Shown here: piece after piece, positions 10,770 through 21,996 of the stretch
How the letters are laid out: each line of letters opens with the position of its first letter
How positions within the stretch are numbered: the stretch's first letter is position 1
Origin: Roridomyces roridus
Lineage: Eukaryota; Basidiomycota; Agaricomycetes; Agaricales; Mycenaceae
Length of the DNA: 64,000 bases
Direction: 5' to 3'
NCBI GenBank assembly: GCA_029378245.1
Contig: JARKIF010000018.1
Span: 62,001 to 126,000, forward strand
Program-made: the position numbers and the translations under genes
Notes under the pieces: model-generated
Seen by the model: only the letters and a program-made list of their open reading frames with translations
Databases searched by the model: none
Told to the model about the DNA's origin: nothing

Positions 10770-12560
10770 TGTCGACATACGGGCAGCTACAATGGACCTA
10801 CACGCTTGTGTTCACATTCACTCTTCTTTCCGTCCGTCCGAGTCCTTACCGACGCCTTTCTTTCATCCTCCCGTCGCTCACCCTTTCCGCTACTGGCGCG
10901 CAAAACAGGGCACGCACGTTCAGGCGTATTATTCGGGACCCTGCGTTGCGGCATGTTACCATGAGCGTTTGGCACGGTACGGCATGGAGTAATGCGAGCT
11001 GGCTGCCAATTACGATTGATGAGCTCGGGGAGGGTGGGCAAAGGACGGGAGGTTGTTTGTGGATTGGGCCGAAGAGGATGGCTAGAGTTGTTCTCTTCGT
11101 GCATGGTATGGAGGCTCGACCTTGTTGATCCTTGCATCAGGATTCAGGTGGAGCGTTTTTGCTGCCGGGGTTGGAGAAACGGCATCTCCACGTCCGGTTT
11201 GCGATGCTCAATTACAGTGAGCACCTCATCATCTTAAGCTTTAAGATAGAGGGCGTGAGATCCCCGCACCCTTACATAAGCAGCCATCACCGCCAACCCG
11301 CAGCTGAAATGGGAGGGTCCTGCCGGCACTTCAGGGTCATTTTCTCAATACAAGATATAGTATAGACCTGTATCTTCACTTCCTATTGACCAGATCCCTG
11401 AAAGATGAAAAATTGGGGGAGTTATTAGGGCCACAATATTTTCGACTTTTTTGTGTTTCTACCCCATTTTCAAGGCCACTGGAGCATTTTCGATGAAATT
11501 CATGTCGCGAATTTTGCCGCTGCACAGCCACCACGTGACCACCGGATCACTCGAACCGCTGTCAGCAAGCAGCTTACATGAGGCTTTGATGGGCTTCAAG
11601 GGTTGTGGAGATGGCCTGCTGGCACAGTGCCCGGGATTCAAATGCGAAGCTGGAAAGACTGATTGCTGCTGCAGAAGAATTCTTTTTTTCCAACCTGATT
11701 TTATCAACCACAAGCCGGCTCTTCAGGAACTTGTTGAGAGCCGTGGCCACATCTGTGACTTCTATCCAAAATACCACTGTGAACTCAACTTCATTGAAAT
11801 GTACTGGGGGGCTGCCAAGTACCGCTACCGGACAACCTCCAGAACCACAAACATGGAGGAGATGGAGAACAATGTCAAGAACTGTCTGGATGATGTTGAA
11901 CGGCTCTCAATTATTTGGTGAGTGCTTTGTGAGTTTAGTTTGAAAGAGTTCCATTAACCCCAGCAGTTGTGCCAATCGTTCAGCCCGTTTCATTTCGGCA
12001 TATGCACATGGCTTGACAGTCGGAGATCTCACCTATGTCAATCGGAAGTACAAGGGGCATCGTATCTTGCCGCCCTCAATGATTGCAGAGATCAAGGCCT
12101 TTATAGCAGTCCATGCATAGTCAGATTAGGTCCACTTAGTACTTTTCAATCGTTCTGGCTGTCCCAAACCCATTTCTGAACTTTTATTTTTTTCCGAACC
12201 TCAGATTTTGCCGTGGGAAAATTACATAACGCTGCTTATATAAGGTGCGGAGATCTCACGCCCTCTATCTTACTTTCCGACCACATACTAACGCGTTTTC
12301 TATAGCCCTCATCCCAAACGGACACTTCCCGATTCCGCTCAGACAAACGAGGCTGGCTTTAAAGTCGAGTCACGAAACCGAATTCCAACCTCGTAGGCGA
12401 CTCGGCTGGCGGGGAACCAAAATCATCATTCAAGCCGTCCATCCGCTTTATAACGTTCCAGTCGCACCTCCCCGCGCCCCTTGCTGGCATTATGTTGATT
12501 TCCCCTGGACGAATATGGTCGGCCCACACGGCGAGTCCTAGACGTGCGTTTGCTCGGTTC
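10770..12560 (+). pseudogene. Broken tandem copy of the alpha/beta hydrolase
   Basis: Pieces match the intact hydrolase at 12941-14169 in order. About 10905-11106 reads LPITIDELGEGG..LWIGPKRMARVVLFVHG, against LPGTVDEIGEDA..LWIGEKRLDRVILFAHG in the intact gene. About 11139-11220 reads LEKRHLHVRFAMLNYS, against LEKKGIHVGIALLNYT. After a transposon, 12300-12540 reads ALIPNGHFPIPLRQTRLALK and then NLVGDSAGGEP and GIMLISP. The nucleophile motif GDSAGG is still readable. Several frameshifts and a stop at 12539 separate the pieces, and a 1,027-bp Tc1-type element interrupts it. The N-terminus and the catalytic His end are lost. Confidence 0.75.
11244..12270 (+). mobile_element. Decayed Tc1/mariner-type element with TA duplication
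   Basis: Terminal inverted repeats of about 45 bp start AGATAGAGGGCGTGAGATC at 11244 and mirror at 12270, flanked by TA at 11242-11243 and 12271-12272. The interior encodes only the C-terminal part of a DDE transposase of the type common in Agaricomycetes. At 11451-11921 it reads FINHKPALQELVESRGHICD and then YHCELNFIEMYWGAAKYRYR. At about 11975-12119 it reads AYAHGLTVGDLTYVNRKYKG. The two parts are in different frames and the N-terminal DNA-binding region is absent, so it is inactive. It sits inside the hydrolase pseudogene and therefore landed after, or helped cause, that gene's loss. Confidence 0.85.
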
Positions 12561-12940
12561 TCAAATGAGGAGAGCTCGATTACTAAATGCCACCGGTGCG
12601 CGCGGTTCGCTGTTGCGAGGACGCGGAGTGCTTACGGGACGATGTACTTGCTTTTGGTGAGAATTGTATTTCTCGATTTCTTTGTCAAGGAGAGAAGGCT
12701 GGGGGTCATTGCATATCGGCTGGGCGCCAGTAACTATAGAGTTGCTCAAAGCGGAACTGTTGGTTGGCCAATTCCCCATGCGGCGGCCTTAGAAGGCACG
12801 CGTGACGCGACTACCAATTCATTACTTTCCCTTCTCACTCTCACTTATGTACTCTCATGCTCCGCATTTCGCATCTATCAGCGCCGCTGCCAGGCCTATA
12901 TAAACGTTACTCTCGCAATGGATTCGGATTCTGAAGCAAA

Positions 12941-14169
12941 ATGTCTCGCCCAGCGAAAAAGTACGCCGAGGTAGGCTTGGCCGACAAGTTGAGCTTTGTC
13001 GGCACGATCTTGTGTCTCCGTACGTGCTTCTCCTCCTCCCCTTGCTTCCCTCTCATTCATTTCTCACACTGATTAATATTGTGAATGGCTAGCGGCTGCG
13101 ATAGCATGGGGCCTCCTCACCACCACCCACCTACCACACAACAAATCCCGGAGCCTCAAACGCATCCTCGGGGACGTCACCCTCAAATTTCTGGTGAGGA
13201 ATACGAGTGTGGAGCAGTTGCAGTGGTCTACGCCGTCTACGATGGACATGTACGCTGCCTGGACGAAGGCCAATGGGTTGCCGGGGACTGTGGATGAGAT
13301 CGGTGAGGATGCGAGGTTGTTGTGGATTGGGGAGAAGAGGCTGGATAGGGTGATTCTGTTCGCGCATGGTGAGTGGCCTCTTAGCGCGTTGAATCGCGAT
13401 ACTAAGAGTCGTCAAAGGTGGAGGGTTCGTACTCCCCGCGTCGGATTACTCGGTCTCATTCTGGCGCTACGTACAGCTGGAATTGGAGAAGAAGGGTATT
13501 CACGTCGGCATCGCCCTCCTCAACTACACCATCGTCCCCACCGCGAACTTCCCAACTCAACTCAAACAACTCTGTCGGGCGCTCGAATTCCTGCTTGACG
13601 CCGGTGTGAAACCAGAGAACCTCCAACTTACGGGTGATTCCGCCGGCGGGAACCTCATCCTCCAGCTCGTATCTCAGATACTCCACCCACTGCCCAACGT
13701 GCCCCTCGTGCCGACACTGTCAGCGCCGCTCCGCGGGATCCTGCTCATCTCCCCGTGGACGAACCTCACCGCCGACAGCCCCTCGCACTCCCAAAACGGG
13801 TCCTTCGACTCCGTCGGCCCGACTACGCTGAGCGATTGGGGCTCCCGCACCAAAGACGCTATGACAGATCCGGAACGTGAAGCGCCCTTCGTGGAAGCCG
13901 TGCGAGCGCCCGAGGGGTGGTTTGCTGGTATCGACAAGCTGGTCGAGCGGGTGCTCGTTACGGCGGGTGGGGTGGAGAGTTTGCGGGATGATGTGGTGCT
14001 TGTTGGGGAGATGCTCAAGAAGGAGATACCGGGGACGGAGGTGGTTGTGCAGCCTGGGGGGATGCATGAGGATATGTATTTGGATTTTAGTGCCAAGGAG
14101 GATTTGGGCAGGTTGGGGACGTTGACGCCGTTGATTGTCGAGTGGGTGGCTGCTGGGTTCCATGATTGA
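12941..14169 (+). CDS. Alpha/beta-hydrolase fold-3 (HSL-type) esterase/lipase
   Basis: Exons 12941-13019, 13093-13368 and 13418-14169 join in phase into 368 residues. The oxyanion-hole motif HGGGF spans the second intron, GDSAGGN follows about 90 residues later with the nucleophile Ser, and GGMHEDMY near the C-terminus supplies the catalytic His. This is the hormone-sensitive-lipase class, which hydrolyses carboxyl esters; the true substrate cannot be told. A short hydrophobic stretch near residues 17-35 could anchor it in a membrane. An upstream out-of-frame ATG at 12918 starts a short frame overlapping the chosen start and might act as a uORF. A broken copy lies directly upstream, so the pair arose by tandem duplication. 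Confidence 0.88.
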
Positions 14170-14217
14170 ATATAATTTATTGAGTATGTAGTATGGAATG
14201 AGTACATATGCTAACGC

Positions 14218-15390
14218 TTATAGGATAACGAAATCTTCTACTCCATCTTCTTTGGGATCTGAAAGCGGGAGGAGGTTAGGCGATGGAAGTGGCGTGCAAA
14301 AGGGCGTCGTCACCTCATCGTCTTCCTCCTCGTCCGCGGAGAGTTCCGGGGTGGTGACCATCGTAGAAACCTCTTGTTCTTCTTCCCCCTCCTTTTGCTT
14401 CAGCTGATGAGCCGCCCACACTCCACGCCAGAATGATTCAATGCGCGCCGCTTCGGCTTCCACCTCCCTCACGACGGCGCGTCTCCGCTCACGGACACGG
14501 GCGTCCCCACGGCTCTCCACCGCGTCGAGAGAGACGAGCAGTCGGGAGAGGAGCTCGGTGTATGTGTGCAGCGGGACGTTGGTTGGTGTATACGCGAGCT
14601 TGGCCTCTGCCGTCTCTGTCTCCACTGGTGGGAGGGTACGGGGAACTGGGACGGAGACGACACCAGCACCAGAAGGAGATTTGTAGTCGATCGTGGTGGG
14701 GACTTTGAAATCCGCCTTTACGGCGTGGAATTTGTTTTGGAGTTGGGAGATGGCGTGGAGGGCGCGGTGGGCGCGGTAGTGGGTTTGGATGGTGGTGGCG
14801 GCGGCGTCGAGTTGCTCGGGGGTGTGGGTATGTTCCGTGAATGGAGGAGGAGGAGGAGGAGTGGAGGTGGAGGCATGAGGGGAGGGCTCGCGAGACCGGG
14901 ACTGCGAGTGGGTCTGAGGACGACTCGGAGTAGTCTGCTGCGTGGTCGCGTCAGCTACTGCGGATTCTGACGCGAGTTGTGCTGCTGCAGCTGGACTCAC
15001 GATTTCTTCCTCGGCCTGCGGTTGTTGCTGCTGTTGATGTTGCTGTTTCAAAGCAGCTGCGGCTCGCTGCGTCGCCTCGCGCTTACGTTGCTCGAGAGCC
15101 TCTTGCCGGCGCTGGGCCTCGACGAGAGCGCGTTGGCGTGGGCTGACATAGTTCTCTTCCTCGGGCTCGTAGCGAGCATAGCCATCGGGGGCGTAGCGCT
15201 CATAGCCGTCGGGCAAGTACCGGGAGCGGGCAGCGCGCTGCTGCTGTGCGCGCAGATTCAGAAGCCGCTCTTGTTCGGCCTGTTGCTGTGCGCGGGCCCG
15301 GGCCTGTTGTTGAGCTAGGGCGCGGGCGTAGGGAGAGGGCTGTTGGTAGAATGGAGAGTAGGACGATTGAGGATAGTATGAGTTGAACAT
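14218..15390 (-). CDS. BAG-domain co-chaperone with IQ motif
   Basis: A single minus-strand exon of 390 residues starts at ATG 15390 (an in-frame GTG lies two codons upstream). Residues 1-180 are low complexity: Tyr/Gln/Ala-rich, with YERYAPDGYARYEP repeats, poly-Gln and poly-Pro. An IQ-like motif, ATTIQTHYRAHRALHAI, lies near residues 198-216. It is followed by helices up to about residue 325 (YTELLSRLLVSLDAVESRGD, ARIESFWRGVW), which fit a BAG domain, the module that binds the Hsp70 ATPase domain and triggers nucleotide exchange. The C-terminal tail is acidic. The IQ-plus-BAG layout is common in fungal BAG proteins. It converges with the hydrolase gene, whose stop is 49 bp away. Confidence 0.8.
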   Translation of the reverse strand: MFNSYYPQSSYSPFYQQPSPYARALAQQQARARAQQQAEQERLLNLRAQQQRAARSRYLPDGYERYAPDGYARYEPEEENYVSPRQRALVEAQRRQEALEQRKREATQRAAAALKQQHQQQQQPQAEEEIVSPAAAAQLASESAVADATTQQTTPSRPQTHSQSRSREPSPHASTSTPPPPPPFTEHTHTPEQLDAAATTIQTHYRAHRALHAISQLQNKFHAVKADFKVPTTIDYKSPSGAGVVSVPVPRTLPPVETETAEAKLAYTPTNVPLHTYTELLSRLLVSLDAVESRGDARVRERRRAVVREVEAEAARIESFWRGVWAAHQLKQKEGEEEQEVSTMVTTPELSADEEEDDEVTTPFCTPLPSPNLLPLSDPKEDGVEDFVIL

Positions 15391-15729
15391 TGCCACAGAT
15401 TAGATTTAGATGGGGAGGAATATTGGGTGTGGGTTATATATGTTCATTGCGCCAGTGGTAGAAGACGAGAGAAGAGCCGGGAGTGGGGCGGAAAGGGCAC
15501 GAATATTCGAGAAAGATGACGTCAGGCGTCGGGGAGGCGATGTCGTCGGCGTCGGGCATGTCAAATCCAGTCACCTCTTACATAAGAAAGAAGCGCAGCT
15601 TTCTGATCCGGAACACTTGTGGCTGCGACCTGCGGAATCAATTGCTGCGCAATGCGCAGACACTCTGTATATAAGCCCAGCTCCGGCGCTTGACCCACTC
15701 AAACCCACTTGCCTCTACACTAATATCAA

Positions 15730-16263
15730 ATGCTTGCCTTTGCCAACGCCAACGAACACCACCACCGCGATATGGCTGCCGCTGCAGGCCCTTCCTCCTC
15801 CCCACTACCATCTCCCCTCTCTTCGCCAACCTACGAACAACGAGAGTTCGAGCGGAGAGGATCTTTTGACGAGGATGAAGAAGAGGAGAACGAGCGTGCG
15901 CTGGCGAAGCAGAGGGAATGCGCAAGGAGGGTCGCTGCTTGGATAACGCAGTCCGCAGTCCCCATCACTACTGTGCGTCTGGCTTGCTTTCTTCCTCACC
16001 AATTGACTCACTCGATAATGCAGATTACCACTGCCTACGTTGCATCGACTGCTTCGTTTGACTTGCTGGATTTGGATTTGGATTTGGACCTGGAGGACGA
16101 TGGGGAGCCTTACATCCTCTACTCGACATCGACGAAACCCGCACCGGTGATACACGCACCGGTTCCTAGACGATCATCCCGCTCGTCGCGCCGCCGGCAT
16201 GGGCACCCAAGGCCGAGGGTTCCTTCGCCGTTGTATGTGATTCCCGAGGAGGATTCGGAATGA
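15730..16263 (+). CDS. Small acidic hypothetical protein
   Basis: ATG at 15730 opens a frame to 16263. A canonical 51-nt intron (GTGCGT..CAG, 15973-16023) is divisible by three, so spliced (160 residues) and unspliced (177 residues) forms are both open. The protein has a Ser/Pro-rich start and an acidic stretch (SFDEDEEEENER). A short predicted helix is followed by the repeat LDLDLDLDLEDD and a basic Arg-rich C-terminus (RRSSRSSRRRHGH). No family recognised. The low complexity means it could be disordered. Confidence 0.55.
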   Translation: MLAFANANEHHHRDMAAAAGPSSSPLPSPLSSPTYEQREFERRGSFDEDEEEENERALAKQRECARRVAAWITQSAVPITTVRLACFLPHQLTHSIMQITTAYVASTASFDLLDLDLDLDLEDDGEPYILYSTSTKPAPVIHAPVPRRSSRSSRRRHGHPRPRVPSPLYVIPEEDSE

Positions 16264-16510
16264 AATCTTGCATGGGACAACAGCATTTGCATGGTCTGAC
16301 TCGCTATACCCTCATTAATATTGTATTGCTGTATCAAAAGTATCTTGTACTCATACACGTCTTTCTGGAATTGGGCGGTGCTTTGGACGCGATTCGCGAT
16401 CCTGTGCGGCTTTAGTTGGACGTTTGATGCGCGATTCAGATTTACCCTTCTCCCCTTCTCCCACCCACACAATATCCTTCTTCCTCCTCCTTCTCCCTTC
16501 CCTTACCCTG

Positions 16511-17157
16511 ATGCCCACCTCGAAAATCCCCTCCCTAAAACCAGGCGTATTCACAGTCTCCGACTCGATCCTCATCGACGCGCCGATTGAGAAGGTGTGG
16601 GAGGTGTTGATGGATTTTGGGAGGTATCATGAGTGGTGAGTCTCCTTCCCCAATAATGCACCTCTCATGATCATATAGGAATGCTTTCGTGTACGCCCCT
16701 CTCCTCACCCCGTAAATCGAAACTGAAATAATGCGCACAAAGACGTGGCCAGACCCTGATAACCCCAACCGGCACCCCACTTCCCAGCCAGACTCCGACC
16801 GCGGGCCTACGGATGCGGGTATCTCCCGTCCATCTCCCGCCGACGATGGGCGAGCCCGGGTGGGGTCAATCACATAGCACCGTCGTCCGGATAACCACCG
16901 TGGATGAGGAGGGGTACAGAGCGGCGTGGGTTACGGAGGGCAGCGATGTGTTTAGGTGGATGTTGGATTGCGAGCGGTGGCAGGTTCTCACTACCGAGAA
17001 TGAGGAAGGGAGGACGAGGACGAAGTATGAGAGCGTGGAGGTTTTCAGAGGCCCTGTTGCGTATGTCGTGTGGATGTTTACGGGTGGGAATTTGAGGAAG
17101 GGGGTTAGGGCTATGGCGGAGGGGTTGAAGAGGCATGCAGAGGGTCTCGTGGCATAA
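16511..17157 (+). CDS. SRPBCC/START-like (polyketide cyclase-type) protein
   Basis: Exons 16511-16635, 16679-16690 and 16743-17157 join in phase into 183 residues. The middle exon is only 12 nt and encodes the conserved NAFV. The start, DSILIDAPIEKVWEVLMDF followed by YHEWNAFV, is the classic first strand and helix of the SRPBCC helix-grip fold. The C-terminal helix ends GNLRKGVRAMAEGLKRHAE. Proteins of this fold bind hydrophobic ligands in a deep pocket; the ligand is unknown. Skipping the microexon would remove four residues and keep the frame. Confidence 0.82.
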
Positions 17158-17264
17158 CTATAGTACATTTCGGACGTTGAATCAACGCGTTGACGCGTCT
17201 AATTGGTTCTGATGTTGTTTGTTTACCAAACACGCCACAACGCGTCTTTCTTCTGACCACCACC

Positions 17265-20200
17265 ATGGTCCGCACGGTCACCACCTCTGACGAGGACGCC
17301 AGTCCCAGACCTCGCAAAACCAACACCAAGATCAAGGCCGAAAAGGGCAAAGCCAAGGCTCGCGAACCTGAAGATGGGGGATCACCCAAGGGCGCCAAAC
17401 GCTCGCGCGTCAACGAGGAAGGGGACTCTATCGCGCGTGACGAAGAGGAAGCAGAAGGCCAAGACGAGGAGCAGGGCGAACAAGCAGAGCCCGTCACACG
17501 AATCAAGACTCTACCCCGGGGCAAGGATGGGTACGCGTCGCGTCTGTCTTATCTCATGACTCGTCTTTGACAATTTGGCAGATACATCCCGGGCTCGATC
17601 GTACGAATCCATTTGCGCGACTTTGTCACCTACGACGAGGTCGAGTTCCGCCCTGGGCCGTATCTCAATATGATCATTGGCCCGAACGGGACGGGCAAAT
17701 CCTCCATCGCCTGTGCCATCTGTCTGGGCCTCAACTTCCCTCCTGCTACCCTCGGACGTGCCACGGAGATTTCAGCATTCGTCAAGAACACGGCGAAGAC
17801 TGCGCACATTGAGATCGAGCTCAAGGGTGCCGAGGGCGAGAAGAACCTTGTTATTAGGCGCAACTTGACCGCGGGCAGCCGTACCTCGACCTTTACCCTC
17901 AATGGCCAGCAGGCGAGCGGAAAGGAGGTCAGCGCGCGCGTCGCCAAGCTCAATGTGCAAGTCGGCAATCTGTGCAGCTTCTTGCCCCAAGATAAGGTAA
18001 TGCTTCTCTTGTTTCTGGAGATTGTTCTGACATTCAATGCATAGGTTAGCGCGTTCGCGGCGATGACGCCGATAGAGTTGTTGCGCGAGACGCAGCGTGC
18101 CGCGGGTGACGAGCGGCTCGAGTCGTGGCACCAGACGCTCATCACCGACGGCAAGGAGCTCAGAGTCCTCAAATTGAAGATCGACACCGACGAGGCGACT
18201 GTTCGCCAACTCCGGGAGCGGAACGAGAACATTGAGCGCGACGTCCAGCGGTACCATGACCGCAAGAGGATCGAGCATGAGGTATGCCACTTCTGTCCTC
18301 TGCATTCTTACTCTTACCGTCTTCAGATTGCGTTCCTCAACGTGCTCATCCCGCTCCAAGCGTACCGCGAGATTCGCACCGAGTATCAAGACGCCAAGGC
18401 CCTTCAGCGAGTCCATCATAACAGAGTCACCAGGCTGCAGCAGAAGAACAAGCCGGCGCATGCTTTCCTGCAGTATGTCCCTTCTTGACTGTCTTTCGTC
18501 GTTTTCCTCATTTCGTCCCAGGAAGCTCGAGCGTCAGTTTGGTGATCTGCACAACGAGCGCGAGACGGCCAAGAAGGCGCTCCGCGCGGCTATCAAGCAG
18601 GTCGAGACCAAGACCGCTTCGAGCGACAAGCTGGTGAGTTCTCTGCCTTCCGTGTATCCCAGCGACTTGATCTCTCTCAGGAAAACGACGCAGAAGAGGT
18701 CCAGTCCAAGCTTGCGAATCTCAAGAAGGTGGAGAAGGCACGTCAAGCTGCGATCAAGAATCACGAGGCGGATATTGTGAAGTTCACGGAACAGATAGAG
18801 AAGGCCTCGGAGGTGGGATGCGTCCGTCTGATATCGTACTGCGTGACTTACACTTTGGACAGGTCAAGATGGAGAAGGAGGCTGATGTTCAGGCGGAGAG
18901 GAACAAGTTGATTGCGGAATACAATGCGGGGTCCAATGATGGCGATATGCGGAGGTGCGAGCAAAGCATGAACGATGTCAAGCACCGCAAAAGCCAGAAT
19001 CAGAGGAGAGAAGAGGCGGCGCAGCGGGAGTACGTTTGTGTTTTTCTTTATTACGATTTACGCTCACGTCCCGCAGGCTGAAATCCCTTGACGATGCCGG
19101 CGCGGTGAAGCTCCAGAACCTCATCCGGTGGGATCGGGATGTCGGCGAGGCGGTGCGTTGGCTCCGGAACAACAAGGCCAAGTTCAAGATGGAGGTGTTT
19201 GAGCCGCCGGTGCTGTCCGTGACTGTGCCGAACAAGGCCTTTGCCACTCTTGTTGAGAATTGTTTTGGCGGGAATCAAATGAAGGTGCGTTGTTGCTCAC
19301 TCTTGTTGGGTTCGTGACTGAATCGTTCGGTAGATGTTCGTTTGCCAGTGCCAGGAGGACTACAACACGCTGAATCATCATATCAACGATAATCCTGGGT
19401 TGGGGCGCAAGGCGCACATTCCGACGTGGTGTCGCCCGGGTAGTGAAGCCGACTTGGCGCCGCCGCCTATGAATCGTGAGGAGCTCAAGGCCCGCGGGTT
19501 TGACGGATACGCGCTCGACTTTGTCGAGTGCCCCGACGGACTCAAGTGGTACCTCCAAAAGGATCTCAATATGCATCGGACGGTGCGTCTTCTTCATCTT
19601 GTCTGTTTGTTTTGCAAATCTGATGTTTTTTGTCAAAGGCGATCTCCCTCAAAGGGATCAAGGACGTGCAAGGGGCCATCGAGGCTGTATCGCGCGGTTC
19701 GACGGGTGCCAACTTTATGGAGTATCAGACGATCCATCAGGTTCAGCGGTCCAAGTATGGGCGCAAGGAGGTTATGAGTACGACGAATCGGGTGAGGCCT
19801 GGCCGGAATTTCTCGGGAAATACGCAAGGTTTGTCGTTCTTTCCCTTGGGTGACGCGTTGCTGACGTGATTTCACAAAGTGAATACGCAGGATAAGCAGC
19901 GGATTGACGGGGAGGTGGCAATGTGCAAGCAGGAGATGCGGGAGCTTGTGGAGACGGACAGAGAACTTGGGGAGGAGTATTCGCGGCTTAAAGAGATCAA
20001 GAAGCAACACGAGACTGCCAAGGTGCGCGATTTGATTATCATTTTCCCTCGTGGAATATGGCTGACGCAGGTTGTGTGCGCAGGAAGCGTTCACCGAACG
20101 TCTGAAAAAGATTCAAAACTTTATTTCCCAGAAGAGGAGTATCGAGAGGAAATTGGGTATGTTTTTTTGTCGTTATTTTTTTTGCGTACCTGAAGCTTAT

Positions 20201-21711
20201 TCTTTATCAGAGTCGGCGAAGCAGAAATTGGAGGAGGCGAAGAGCAAGGGTGATACTGTGCAGCAGGCGGCGCATTACCGCGCCAAGATCTTGGATTTTG
20301 CCAAGAAACGAGTCATATACGTTACCGAGGCTGTCGTGAGTGCTCCTTGGATTCTACGGAATGAATGTCCCTGATGAGGTGGTGCAGGAACTTGCGCGGC
20401 AGGTTATTGATGAGCAGGTCAAGGTGACCAATTTGGGGCTGCAGTATTTGCAGATTGGGGCCAAGAAGGCGGCGCTCAAGGAGCTGGTCGATCAGAGAGA
20501 TCAGAAGCATTTGGCTGCGGTGGCAGAATATAACAAGGGTACGTCTGAATGTGCTTTCGCTCTTGACGTACTGACCGACAACTCGGACAGCCAACGAGAA
20601 GTTTGCGAAGCTCAAGGAAAGGTCGAAGGAGATAATGGCTGAGAGTAAGGAGGTGCTAGCAAACTTGCCGGCAGAGATGAGCGAGGAGTATCAGCGGATG
20701 GAGGCTGCGAGAGGGGAGCACGAGACGGCTGTCAAAGAGGCAGTTAAGGCGGGACGTGAGCCACCTCAGCCGGGCGACGATGTGGACATGCGCACGACGG
20801 TGCAGCTGCAAGCGGAGCTGGAGAAGCAGCAGGCGGATTTGGAGATGAATATGAATACGAATCCGGGGGTTGTGGAGCAGTATGAGAAGCGGAAGCGGGA
20901 TGTGAGTGGTTTTTTTTGCTTCCCATTTCTCTTGCGTTGCTGACTCGCTGGTAGATTGAGCAGCATGAAAAGTCGATCGAGGGCATGCAGAACAGCGCCA
21001 ACAAGATTGAGCGCAAGATCAAGATTGCTCGGGTGCGTCAATTGCTTACAGCCCCTTCTCGTCATCTCACACTGCTTTAGGACAACTGGGAGCCCGCGCT
21101 GCAGGCACTCGTCAAGAGTATCGGCGAGAAGTTCTCCCAAGCATTCGATCGTGCGTCGCGCTCCTCCATCGACGGTCCAAGAGACTGACTGACATGTGCC
21201 TAGGTATCGGCTGCGCGGGTGAGATTCGGATCAGGCCAGAGGAGGCTTATGAGAATTGGGCCATCGACATTCTCGTCAAGTTCCGCGACACCGAGAAGCT
21301 GCAGCTGCTTACCGGTCAACGGCAGTCCGGTGGTGTATGTCACCTCTTGGCCTTTTTCTTGTTCGCGTGCTCAATTCTCTCTAGGAACGGTCCTTGACGA
21401 CGATCCTCTACCTGATGAGTCTGACGGAGGAGGCCCGTGCGCCCTTCTCGCTCGTGGACGAAATCAATCAGGGCATGGACCAACGCGCGGAGCGGATGGT
21501 GCATAATTCGATGGTGAACGTGACTTGCAAGGACGACAGCGCGCAATACTTCCTCATCACGCCCAAACTGCTCCCGGACCTCACCTATCACCGTCGCATG
21601 AAAGTCTTGTGCGTCAACAACGGCGAGTGGCTCCCTGACGAGGGCGGGCTGGGGAACATGATGAATATGATTGATGCCTATGTCGCCAAGAATCCGAGAC
21701 GGCAGCAGTGA
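17265..21711 (+). CDS. SMC5: SMC5, SMC5/6 complex ATPase
   Basis: Nineteen exons join in phase into 1,176 residues. They start at 17265 (CACCATGG context), with later exons beginning at 17582, 18045, 18327, 18522, 18681, 18863, 19077, 19334, 19639, 19880, 20084, 20211, 20388, 20591, 20955, 21081, 21204 and 21385. After an acidic, basic-patched N-tail comes the Walker A head (IIGPNGTGKSSIACAICLGL). Two long coiled-coil arms flank a hinge near KFKMEVFEPPVLSVTVPNK. The C-terminal head has the ABC signature QSGGERS, split by the last intron, and the Walker B FSLVDEINQGMD. SMC5 pairs with SMC6 to hold DNA during repair and replication. Length and motif order fit SMC5 rather than the cohesin or condensin SMCs. 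No defect seen. Confidence 0.95.
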
Positions 21712-21996
21712 TGATTTGCGACTTTTTATTTCTTGACTTAGTGCACAGTACTACTTTCTAACCGTACATAAACCGCGGCTGCTGGAGAAGCAAGCAGCTT
21801 TATTCCTATCATATATGTTGTGTGTAGTACCTAAAGATACCACGCCCAGGAAATTCATGCCTTTGGATAACTTTTTTCGGGTCAAGTACATCATAGGCGA
21901 AAGTAGGAAATCGGGGAGGCATTGAAAGGAAACCCTGCTAAGTATTTGAATGCAAGACCAGGCATTGTCGAACTGCCCAAAAACATACCGGAGGAT

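Noticed and set aside
13674..14207. Minus-strand frame of 177 codons over the hydrolase
   Set aside because: Antisense shadow of the hydrolase last exon, which has all catalytic motifs.
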